DNA from: Globodera rostochiensis
Taxonomy: Eukaryota; Nematoda; Chromadorea; Rhabditida; Heteroderidae
Direction of reading: 5' to 3'
Length of the DNA: 64,000 bases
Assembly: GCA_018350325.1 (NCBI GenBank)
Contig: JAEVLN010000012.1
Coordinates: 1,013,991 to 1,077,990 of the forward strand
Both the position numbers and the translations under genes were made by a program. Below, in pieces: positions 10,801-24,400 of this stretch. Under the pieces are notes generated by a model. The model was given only the letters and a program-made list of their open reading frames with translations. It ran no database searches and was not told the origin of the DNA. Position 1 is the stretch's first letter; every line of letters begins with the position of its first letter.

Positions 10801-11667
10801 ACAGTTTCATAGTTTGAAGCTGTTTCAGCGCAAATGTTGACCATGTATAGTATTTGGACAGCGCACGGCGGTAGTCATCCAATATAAGTTTATCAGCGGG
10901 CTAAAACAATTATAAACTTATGCAATTATTCAATTAAAGGGCATAAAAAAATGCAAATTTTTTTTGACAATTTTGAACTATATGGAACAGAAATGTGTAG
11001 GCGCCGATCACAATTCCGAGCAAAATTTTGGAAAAGTTTTTTTACTCTAAATTCCTTTTCACTTCTAACTCAAACCAAAATGAGATAAGTTCCGTCAAAA
11101 AATAATACGAAACTTTCATTTTGAACATTTTTTTTTGGCTAAAGTCACTTCACAATTAGATTTTCTGTATAATTAATTTTGAAATGATTAAAATTTAACC
11201 CGTCCCCCGGAGTGTTCGGACAACGCGCTTCGCGCACCGCTGGAAGCGCGTCGCTGCACGCGTTGCGCCTCCGCTTGCCATCGGACTGCTTCCCGTTGCG
11301 CGTCCGACACGCGTTCGTTGGCCGCTGCTTCCGCACGTCGCATCCGTTCCAACTCCTCATCGCGCACTTCCAACTGTCGGCGCAAAAGAGCAATTGTCTC
11401 ATTGGCCTCGATCAGTTTGACTGTCTGTTGGTCTGCTAAAAAAATAAAATAAAATTTCTGAAAAAAAAGTTTTAAATGACAAATTCTCTACGCATGCCAA
11501 CCTCCGTGTTGTTGTTGACGACTTTGTCTCCGCTGCTGATGACGCTCATGCCCTATGCCATCATTGGCGGTATGGTGCATGAAGCGACCAAAATCGCGTT
11601 GGAAGCGTCGCTCGACCTTTTGTTCAAAAATACGCGAGACTTCCGGCTGATCGTCTTCGAAAGACAT
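7822..11667 (-). CDS. mdf-1: MAD1 spindle assembly checkpoint protein (687 aa, 14 exons)
   Basis: MAD1 recruits MAD2 to unattached kinetochores and templates its closed form. Exons: 11502-11667, 11200-11435, 10757-10900, 10635-10680, 10469-10573, 10072-10363, 9843-9936, 9657-9754, 9426-9576, 9169-9321, 8813-9044, 8335-8465, 8196-8279, 7822-7953. All junctions are GT-AG and in phase, and the sum is 688 codons with the stop. Most of the protein is heptad-rich coiled coil. Residues 452-463 (TTRILRFATANP) align with the MAD2-interacting motif of human MAD1 (TKVLHMSLNP). The end, residues about 570-687, matches the C-terminal RWD domain: LLSGYDVRI, then SVPAFLSAVTISLVE where human has SIPAFLSSLTLELF. 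An acidic, Asn/Gly-rich insert sits in exon 6, and an acidic linker in exon 11 separates the Mad2 motif from the RWD domain. A tRNA-Asp lies in the intron between exons 11 and 12. Length matches C. elegans MDF-1. Confidence 0.93.
8601..8672 (-). tRNA. tRNA-Asp (GUC), copy 5, inside an mdf-1 intron
   Basis: Identical 72-nt copy lying between mdf-1 exons 12 (ends 8465) and 11 (starts 8813), on the same strand as the host gene. Its internal promoter would allow independent pol III transcription from within the pol II transcript. Confidence 0.95.
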
Positions 11668-11739
11668 TTGTAATTTTTAGGTAGGCAAGAACGTCCTGTA
11701 AAAAAGAAAGAACACAATTTAGAAAGAGTTTGTGTTATG

Positions 11740-11945
11740 ATGTATAAAATGTGCTCGGGGACTGAACCAGAAAATTTCGGAATATCCGAAGCCAAACGGA
11801 GATTTTCCTGGAATTTTCGTCGAAGCACCAGGATCAGGATATCCTGGAAACCAGGATTTTTAATCCTGGTAAATCCAGATCCTGATCATTTCCGAAACAA
11901 TCCTGATTCAGGATTTTTCAAAATTCCGGGCTTTAACAATTAGGG
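11740..11945. repeat. Interspersed repeat of reiterated TCCTGATC/GGATCAGG words, copy A
   Basis: Contains repeated CCAGGATCAGGAT-type words and ends near AAAATTCCGGGCTTTAA. The reverse complement of 23757-23965 shows the same order of words (ACCAGG, GGATATCCTG, ATTTTAATCCTGG, CATTTCCGAAA, AAAATTCCGGGCT), so the two are diverged copies of one family in opposite orientation. It lies just upstream of the mdf-1 start. Confidence 0.6.
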
Positions 11946-12068
11946 TGCGGAAAATGGGCTCAAGTCCGGGCGTCAATTTTTTCGGGAGTTTATAAATTAT
12001 AATTTTTTTACGGCACGATTGAGTTTGGCAATATGTTTCTATTTTAAATCATTTGAATATTTTAATTA

Positions 12069-12244
12069 AGAGATCGGGATTTTGAAGAAGCCGAGCCCGG
12101 TTCCCTGGATTTTCTCAGCTTTCTCGTAATCGGACTGGGGCGAGGGTCAAGAAATCCGAGTAGTCTGGAAAAGGGTTTTCCAAAAATACCCGAATCTGGC
12201 CTATCGGGCCTGGATAATTCCGGATCCGGCCCGCTCCGATCTCT
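12069..12244. mobile_element. Small inverted-repeat element between mdf-1 and PSME3IP1
   Basis: AGAGATCGG at the left end is matched by CCGATCTCT at the right. The interior is made of short self-similar words (CCGAGCCCGG, CGGGCC, TCCGGATCCGG). There is no open frame of note. A target duplication could not be settled by eye. The element occupies much of the divergent mdf-1/PSME3IP1 intergenic region. Confidence 0.5.
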
Positions 12245-12339
12245 AATTTCAATTACACGCTTTAATCGAATTTCTTGCTTTACATTGTTTGATCGCCTTT
12301 TTTTTAGATATATAAACAGACTAGCCCATCGGGTGCAAA

Positions 12340-13303
12340 ATGAATTTTGTTAGCGAAGAGGAACTGAAAAAAAAGCGTGAAAGTGAAGGCGACCAGCCCG
12401 GTTTTTTTTTGTTTTTTTTTTTCAATTTTAAGAAAATTTTTTGTTTTGAGAGGGTTCCGAGCCGTCGGACAATCGAACGCTTTATGTACGCTTGAAGGAG
12501 CAACGGGACAAAAAACAGTTGGAATACGACGAAACGCATGCATTCAGTTCAGATTTTTGAGTCTGAAGATGGTCTGGGCTTCGATTATAAAATTATCGAA
12601 AATTTCTAACGAAATTTTTTTCAAATTCATTCATTCATTTTCTGGGGATTTGTTGGGTCCATTTATCATCATTTAAACTTTTTATATATTTTTTTGCAAC
12701 TCTCTGACTCGATTAGTTTCCATTAATGAATCAATTTCCAATCAGAGAACCAATTTCGTGGTATTGATGAGGCCGAGTCGGACTTTCTGACCCAGGTGGA
12801 CCGTGCCAAGACCGAACAGGAGATCCGCAAGCGCAAGGAGGAGCAGGAACTGCTGCAGTTGGCCCGCGAGCAGATGCACGGCCAATGTTCTGGTGCTGAA
12901 CTTCCGCCGGTGTTGTTGGAAAAGCCGCAAAAAGCTGTGGTGCCGTCTTCGGGCGGCAGTTCCATCAACAAACAGGCCGCACTTGTGGCGTCGTTCGTCC
13001 GTAAGAGGTGAAGAACACGCAATTAAATGATTAAGTTTCAAAATTCTTCCTATTTTATGCTTCGTTTTTCAGACCGCTCTCAACTGATGGTGACCCAAAT
13101 CAGAAGCAGTCATCGTCCGGCAGCACCGACCACAAGTCCAAGAAGTTGACATCGTCCCCGGACGATTCCGACTGTCCGCCGCCACCGCCATCGACAAATC
13201 AACGCGTGGAGTTGCAATCGCATTGCAAATTGATCGGCGTGCTTCCCGGCATGCCGAACTACTCCGACTCGAGGCAGGGAGTAAACACGCATCATTTTTG
13301 AAC
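12340..13303 (+). CDS. PSME3IP1: PSME3IP1/FAM192A (PIP30/NIP30) family protein, C-terminus uncertain
   Basis: Family members bind the nuclear proteasome activator PA28-gamma and modulate its partners. Exons 12340-12400, 12451-12546, 12746-13007 and 13073-13280 join in phase (209 codons). The N-terminal NIP30 domain is clear: FVSEEELKKKRE (human FVSEAELDERRK), then DNRTLYVRLKEQRDKKQLEY (human [20 protein letters not shown]), then FKNQFRGIDEAESDFL (human FKNMVRGLDEDETNFL). Exon 4 ends with the conserved LIGVLPGMPNYSDS (human CIGILPGLGAYSGS). Reading on from exon 4 gives a stop at 13301-13303. An alternative terminal exon at about 13399-13506 encodes DEAGSSSNSESLESEL, closer to the acidic Ser-rich human tail, but I could not join it in phase. 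The gene is divergent from mdf-1, with about 670 bp between starts. Confidence 0.85.
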
Positions 13304-13875
13304 AAATTTGCGCAAATGTTTGAAACATGAAATTGATTTTAGTCTCGTCGTTCTCGAACCAATCCCTTTATAAACCCATAAATGCCAAATTTTTAAGCGA
13401 TGAAGCCGGGAGCAGCAGCAACAGTGAGAGTTTGGAGTCGGAGTTGCCATGTGTGGCCGTTTTTGCGGGCAAAGGCGCGTCGAAGCAGCAAGGCAACGGC
13501 TGTTGAATTGAATGAGGAGGCCGAGGCCGAACGAACAGTGATGGGAAGAATTTTTTGAAATTTTTTGCTTTCTTTTCTGTCCCAATTTTTGTTCCATTCA
13601 GAATATGAACGAATTGTTCGAGGAGTATACTATATGTGTGTGTGTATCTGGTTTTACAATTGTTGATTTCTTTTGAAAATGAAAATTCGTCTTTTATTTT
13701 TGTTGGATTTGGAAACTCGATGCTTTTGGTGGGTTTTGGCGAATTACAAAGGTGAAGTGGGAATTTTCTCTTAAATTTTGTATTTTTGGCGTAATGTTCA
13801 TCCAAATTCAGGACTATCGTTTTCTTCAGAGTCGTTTTCGAGCAAAAATTGTTTTTGTAATTTCTTGCTTCCCAC

Positions 13876-13977
13876 TAGTGTTTGCCTGTTCCAACAATTT
13901 TGAACCTGTTCCTGTTCCTGGGCTGTTCTAAATTCTAGAATAGAACAGAACAGGCCAAGCTGGAACAGGAAACACTG
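13876..13977. mobile_element. hAT-like MITE (TAGTG termini, about 102 bp)
   Basis: Starts TAGTGTTTGCCTGTTCC and ends GGAACAGGAAACACTG, imperfect inverted ends. The flanking 8-mers CTTCCCAC (13868-13875) and CTCCTCAC (13978-13985) match at 6 of 8 positions, which fits an old hAT-type 8-bp target duplication. The interior repeats GTTCCTGTTCC/GAACAG words. Confidence 0.6.
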
Positions 13978-14049
13978 CTCCTCACTTTGTAGTTTCTTTT
14001 TGTACTTATTTTCAATTTGACTGAAATTCTATTAAAAAAAATGCATTGA

Positions 14050-16599
<2,550 letters not shown>

Positions 16600-17344
16600 A
16601 TTGAGATATCCATTTAAGTCATGTTCGTCCAAACCCATAATCTCCTCGGCGGGTCGGACTGCTCCGAATTGGAGAGTTGGTTTTATAATATTTGATTTTA
16701 TTGTTAGTCCGATCCGACCTTCGTTTGTATTCATTCATTTGTACGACGTATACCCTTAATATATAATTCAGCTAATAAGGAGCATTTGGTGGTGGTCCCT
16801 CTTCTGCTCCCAATAAATCTCGAAGAATCACCTTTTTACATTTTTCCTTTTTGGCTGCACACGCACACACATGTACGTCTTCAATAAATCGTTTTTTAGA
16901 GCAGGAGTTGGGGACGTTCGATGAGTGGGGGAGGGGGGGGGGAGAGTTGGGGACGTTCGACGAGTGGGGGGGGGGGGGCACCCAGGGCCCGATCGGCCCT
17001 CTTGACCCATTCCAATCTTTTTCCTGAGAACGCGCCACCCTCCTCGAATATGTGTTATTTTATAATTCATCCAATCCCAACAACTGACAACTAATTGCAA
17101 AACATAACGGTAAAAAACAGCAACAAAAAAAAATCAATCACAGATTAATAATGGAATAAATAATTTACAAAAAGACAAACGATAAAATAAGTGAAACAAT
17201 TGTTAGCGGATGGGGGGATGTTCGAGGCCCGAAGTTTTTGGACGTTAGAAATTCGAGAAAAGAAACAGAGAACCGAACTGGTCTCGATACTGCAGAGCGC
17301 TAATCACAATAAGTATAAGTAAATTCCCTACAAAATCCCCTCTC
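16600..17344. other. Convergent intergenic region between RNMT and gale-1
   Basis: Holds the two 3' flanks, G-runs near 16925-16980 flanking a duplicated GAGTTGGGGACGTTCGA word, and near 17217 a GATGTTCGAGGCC stretch that resembles the start of the element at 19820. No gene is seen. Confidence 0.6.
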
Positions 17345-19329
<1,985 letters not shown>

Positions 19330-19663
19330 CCTTCGAAATTCTGAATTAAAAAAAAAAAAAAATTTTTGATCAAAATTTGAAAAGTACGCGAAATTCAAAA
19401 CGCCAATTAATTTAAAAAGATACGAATGGGACAACTGAGTCTCTCTGAGTTTTTAAGTTCATCGGTTACGCTCAATTGTGTGTAACTCTTTTTAAACCCA
19501 ACAAACCCAACCATTTTTGGTGTCATTCGAAAGCTTTAAATGTGCTGAATTTAACAAATTAAAAATCAAAACGATTCGTTCAGTTTGAGAAAAGTTATGA
19601 CCTGTTTAGTTCTTTTTGGTTAAGCGCCGCTTTTACACTGACGGCGGAAAAAAGGCTTTGAAC

Positions 19664-19761
19664 TAGGGTTGGAGCCGGCCGGGGACGGGGAAAACCGGGG
19701 ATCCCCGTTCCCCGGTTTGACCGGGACCCCCCCCCCCCCCCCCCCCCCGGCTCCAACCCTT
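19664..19761. mobile_element. hAT-like MITE with perfect 8-bp target duplication CTTTGAAC
   Basis: Left end TAGGGTTGGAGCCGG and right end CCGGCTCCAACCCT are inverted repeats. The element is flanked by CTTTGAAC on both sides (19656-19663 and 19762-19769). The interior is a chain of CCCCGGTT/ACCGGGG words and a long C run. The perfect target duplication shows it inserted rather recently. Confidence 0.85.
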
Positions 19762-19819
19762 CTTTGAACACAACATATTTAATGTTAGTATTTACTTAGA
19801 AATTGCAATGCCTGGCAAA

Positions 19820-19913
19820 TAGTGATGTTCAAGGCCTAAACTTTTTGAAACTTAGACCCCAAAAAATCCGAGATTTTTCGAGACTTGAGAACCGAGACTC
19901 TCGCGCATCACTA
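19820..19913. mobile_element. hAT-like MITE, TAGTGATG termini
   Basis: Begins TAGTGATG and ends CATCACTA. The flanks CTGGCAAA (19812-19819) and CTGGCATA (19914-19921) match at 7 of 8. Its ends match those of the element at 57840-57959, and both have internal GAGACTT/GAGACTC words, so they are related. Confidence 0.75.
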
Positions 19914-21472
19914 CTGGCATATTCCGGCCAAATCTGAGGGAAAGAATGGGCTAAGGGTTGGTCGGTGCCTATTTAATTGACTTTTTTTTACTTCAATTTT
20001 CATAATAATAATTTTATTAAAATAAAATTTAATTTAATTTAATTTGTATTTACAGTTTAGAGATTTTTATAGCTTTTGTGTAATAGGAAAAATATGTATT
20101 TGTTTATTTATTTATTTGAAGAAAATAAAAATATATTTTGTTTTTTTGTGAGAGAATAAAACGATAAAAAAAATGAACACGCGAAATGATTGCCGACTTA
20201 TCACAGATAATTTGGTTGGTTGGGCGCTGAGTAATTTGTTTATTTCGCCGTTTTTGATGCGTTTTGCCCAATTAACAAAATTTTGGGGGGACACAAAAAT
20301 CGGAGCAAAAAAAATAAATTCAATTTTTTTTTGAGTTTTGTAAAGCGCAAAAATGGCCTGCCAACCCAAAATTTGTTAGGCAAAAAAAATATTTGTGTGT
20401 AAAATTAATTAAACATTTTGGTGAGATTTTTGTGGCCTTTTTTGGATTAAATTTTCCGAATTTGTTGCACACTTCTGGACAAATGAACAATGAATAAGTA
20501 AGTATATGGACAAATGAACAATGAATAAAATGGACAAATGAACAAATTGGGAGAGAATGGGGCGAACAAAAAGATGACATGACTAAACATACTCTGTGAA
20601 ACTAAACAAAATTTAATTATTCTAGCCAATTTAATAGGGGGGTGGGTGGGGGGGGGAGGAATTGTTGAGGAATTTTGAAAGAATACGAAAGGACTGATGC
20701 ATTTTTGATGAGTTGGATTCGATGTGCGGAGGCGGACGGGCGTGCGGGCGCGGGATCATCAACACAAAATGTAACAGAATTATTTGATTTTCACAACGTC
20801 CGTCCCGTCCCGTCCCGTCCGTCGGTGTTCATGCACAGCAGCAGCAGCTGACACACACACGCCAAATAGTGCAGCACATTTTATGATTATGCCCGCGGGG
20901 GTCCCTCCCTTTGCCCATCCGCCGCCGCTTCCTTCCTCCCCCCAAGCATCAAAGCAAAAGCACAGAGAGAGAGCGCCGCGGGGGATGACGACGACGGCGG
21001 GAGAGAAAACCGGTGGCGTCGCGTGGCGTTTTGGTTGTTTGTCGGGGCTGGAGAGGGGAGGGGGCGGGCGCAAGCAGTACACACACAATCTGTGAAAAGG
21101 GGGAATGAATGTGTGTCACGTCATGTCACGTCACGTTGTGTTGGAATGGAAAGCTTTTTCAGGAGGAAAATCGAAAGGGGGGGGGAACAAACAAATGACG
21201 ATCGAATACACACAAAAATGTCGGAAAGTTCAGAATTCCGACCCCAAAAATGTCGGAAAGTTCAGAATTCCGGTCCCATCCCGGATGCCCACGGGCTCAT
21301 ACTGAAGGTGTAAAGCAGGGATCGGCAAAATTTTGGATTTCGGGATTTTTAAGGTTTTGGATTTTAATCGTTTCGGGATTTCCGGTTTCAGGATGCTTCC
21401 TCCGTGCTCTACCGTTGGTTTGAAGTGTTCGCCCCGTGCACACATTTGCTGTGTTCGTTCAGCTCTTATTCT

Positions 21473-24400
21473 TCACCAGACTGGTGTCCTCTGGTTCTGA
21501 AGTTGTGCACCACCATTTTGCACCGGTGTCCCAACGACCAGGACGTTGTTGTTGGTGCTGTTGTTGTTGTTGTTGTTCAACAAATGTTGTTGTTCAACAG
21601 CTGCTGCTACTGCTGCTGCTGCTGATGAGGTAGACGATGATGATGATGACGACGAGTTGGAGGTGGTCGACGGAGTGGAGCTGTGCTGCTGCTGCTGTTG
21701 GTGCTGATGCACAATGGAGTTGTTGACGGAGAGCAGCTCGATCAGTGTCACCGAGTAGAAGGTATGCCTGAGAAGGACCGGGGAACAATCAAACACCAAA
21801 CCAATTAGCAGATAATTGTCGGGAATCTCGACGCCACAGTCCCCCCGGGGGTGCCTCTAATTCGAATGCCTGAAGACCGGTGAAATTGTTCGGGAATCTC
21901 GACGCTAATTCGAATGCCTGAGGACCGGTAAGTTCTTCGGGAATCTCGACGCCACAGTCCCCCCGGGGGGTGCCTCAATGCCACAAAAACGATACGATAC
22001 ACGCGAAAATGTTCAAAATTCTGCACCTGTCCAGCTCGGACTGCTTGAGTTCAATTTGAAATGTGTCCTGGTTGCTGTAGTGGCGTAACATGTCATCTGA
22101 ACCAACAAATAACAATCAATGCCAGAATTAAATTTGCAAAAAAAACTATTCCAGGAAATACGTCTTGAAAAAGTGTTATAACGCACCGTCAATTTTGACG
22201 GTCAGCCCCTTCAGGCACTGTTTGTAGAACGCCTCAATTTTTGATTCGTCCAAATTGTATTTTTCGCTGACTGCGCGTGCCAATCCGCTGAAAATGTTTT
22301 AATGAAAAATGCCAAAAAAAAAAGTGGGGGGAAGCGCCGCGGCACAATTTTTATTTACACTTACCCCAACGACGGCGGCACCAAATGGAGAGGCGTGAAA
22401 ATCTCTTCGCCCTGTTTCCTCACGTAGATCATTACTGCAAAATTGCCAAATCACATTCAATTGGTCAACAACTAAAGATCAAGCCGATCGATCGAGATTC
22501 TCGATCGAAATAACGGTGTTTTTTGATCGATTCTTGTTCGAAATCTCGAGGTCCTCACCCCTTCCCGCCGCCCGAAAGAGTATAACAAGAGGAAATGCCA
22601 ACCGGTCAAAATGCCAACTACCTGGTTGGCATTTTTGAGCGTTTTAGGCCCCTGTTTGGCATTTTTGAGCGTTTTAGGCCCCTGTTTGGCATTTTGACTG
22701 GTTTAGGCCCTTAGTTGGCATTTTGAACTGTTGGCATTTTGACCGTAGTTGGCATTTTGACTTAGCGCCCCAAAAAGTAGGAAAGGGCGGTGTGTACTCA
22801 CTCCTTTCCGACGTGCGGGGTCGCTTTGGCTGCGGTTCCAGCTCGGACAGCGCGTCATAGGAGCCAATGGAGGCCGTGTCGAAGAAGTCGTCGCCCGGCA
22901 CAAACAGTGCCGCCGGCCGTTCCAGGTCGGCACTGTGATAAAAGTGTGAGCGATCGGCCGCCTCGTGAAAGTCGCCTTCCATCTTTTTCCGACCGCCGCC
23001 GCCCCCTCCGGCGCCACCGCCGCCTCCGCCGGTGCCGGAACCTCCTGAATTGTCGTTGGATGAGGGCTGATCAGGGCAAGCTGAGCAATGGAAGATTGTC
23101 AGATCAGTCGTTGAAAAAATGATCACCACTTTTTGTTATTGGACGGACTGATCAGACGACAGAAACTTTTGTTTTTGTTTGTTCGAAAAAGGAATTACCC
23201 CCCAAAATTTTGTTGTTTTATAAGCGTAATTTTTACAAAATTGAAGCCTCCATTTAAGCAAGTTTTGCAAGGCAAAAGCACAAAAAGCGTTCGACAACGG
23301 ACAAAACAAAACAATTTTGGCACAAAAAAAAGACTCTAAATGTGGCATGGCATGGCATGGCATTTTTTGGCACACGCATAATTAGGTAATTAGGCGCCAA
23401 TTTTTCACAAGGCTCACCCACCGCCGCCTCCGGCGCTGCCGCCCCCCCGGCGCCGTTCGTCACGCCGATTTTCGTGCAGCATTTTGCGGTTGGCACCCTG
23501 CAAGCGAAAACAACGACCAATAAAAGAAAAGACAAAGCAACGAAAATGCCCGCCCACCCGCCCGCTAACATTTATTTTTTTGCGTCCAAAGCCAGAGACT
23601 TTTTGAAGTGCCATATAACTCTTCTTGGCCACCCAATTTGTTGGCCAATGATTATGGTGCCAAGAAAATAGTTATGGCACTTTAAACGCGGCGCCGAGTT
23701 GCGCGCGCGACTCGCGAGCGCCCAACCGCCGTGACCAGCCCCAAAAGGACGAAACAACTAGAGCCCGGAATTTTGAAGAAGTCGGGATCAGGATCAAGAT
23801 CAAGATTTCGGAAATGACCAGGATCAGGATTTACCACCAGGATTAAAATCCTGGGTTTTCAGGATATCCTGAGCCTGGTGCTTTGACGAAAACACTCAAG
23901 GGTTCCTTCCGGATCAGGCGTCCTGGAAAATCCTGGCAGGACGCGTGTCCTGTCCGGGCCCTAGAAATGGACAAATGAATGTGTGTGGACACAAATGAAG
24001 AGCAAACAAACGAAAAGCGAAGCGAAGCAAAGCAAAAGCAGCAGGCAAATTGTTCAAAAACTTATAAAATTGGGCACAAATAATTTTGTTTTCGGCATTT
24101 TTTGATGGCATTCTTTATTAAAGTGCCCGTCCCGTAAATTGACACAATTTTTTGGTGGAGGGGGGGGGGGAGCTGTTGTGTTGACCTGAACTGCTGTTGG
24201 TTTTGCGTCGCTTATCCGCCCGTTTGTCTTCGTCGCGCAGCTTCCGCTCCGCGCCCTGTGCATTATTGATTGATTGGTTCACACAAACAAATCGATCAGA
24301 TTTTTTGGGGAGGGGGGGGGGGCGGTGGCTTTTTGTGTGAAAGGATCCGATCCGTTCGTTTTGAGTGCTTGCGATTGGGACACTTAAGCCCCTGCGGCGG

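Larger units (their letters stand above)
19330..21472. other. Intergenic region between gale-1 and grh-1
   Basis: AT-rich DNA with two small hAT-like elements (19664-19761, 19820-19913), an imperfectly repeated GGACAAATGAACAATGAATA word near 20480-20540, and a GC-rich block at 20700-21100 with no recognisable coding signature. The stretch 19440-19640 shares phrases (AACTCTTT, CATTCGAAAG, GTTATGAC) with 55250-55550 and is probably another repeat family. Confidence 0.6.
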
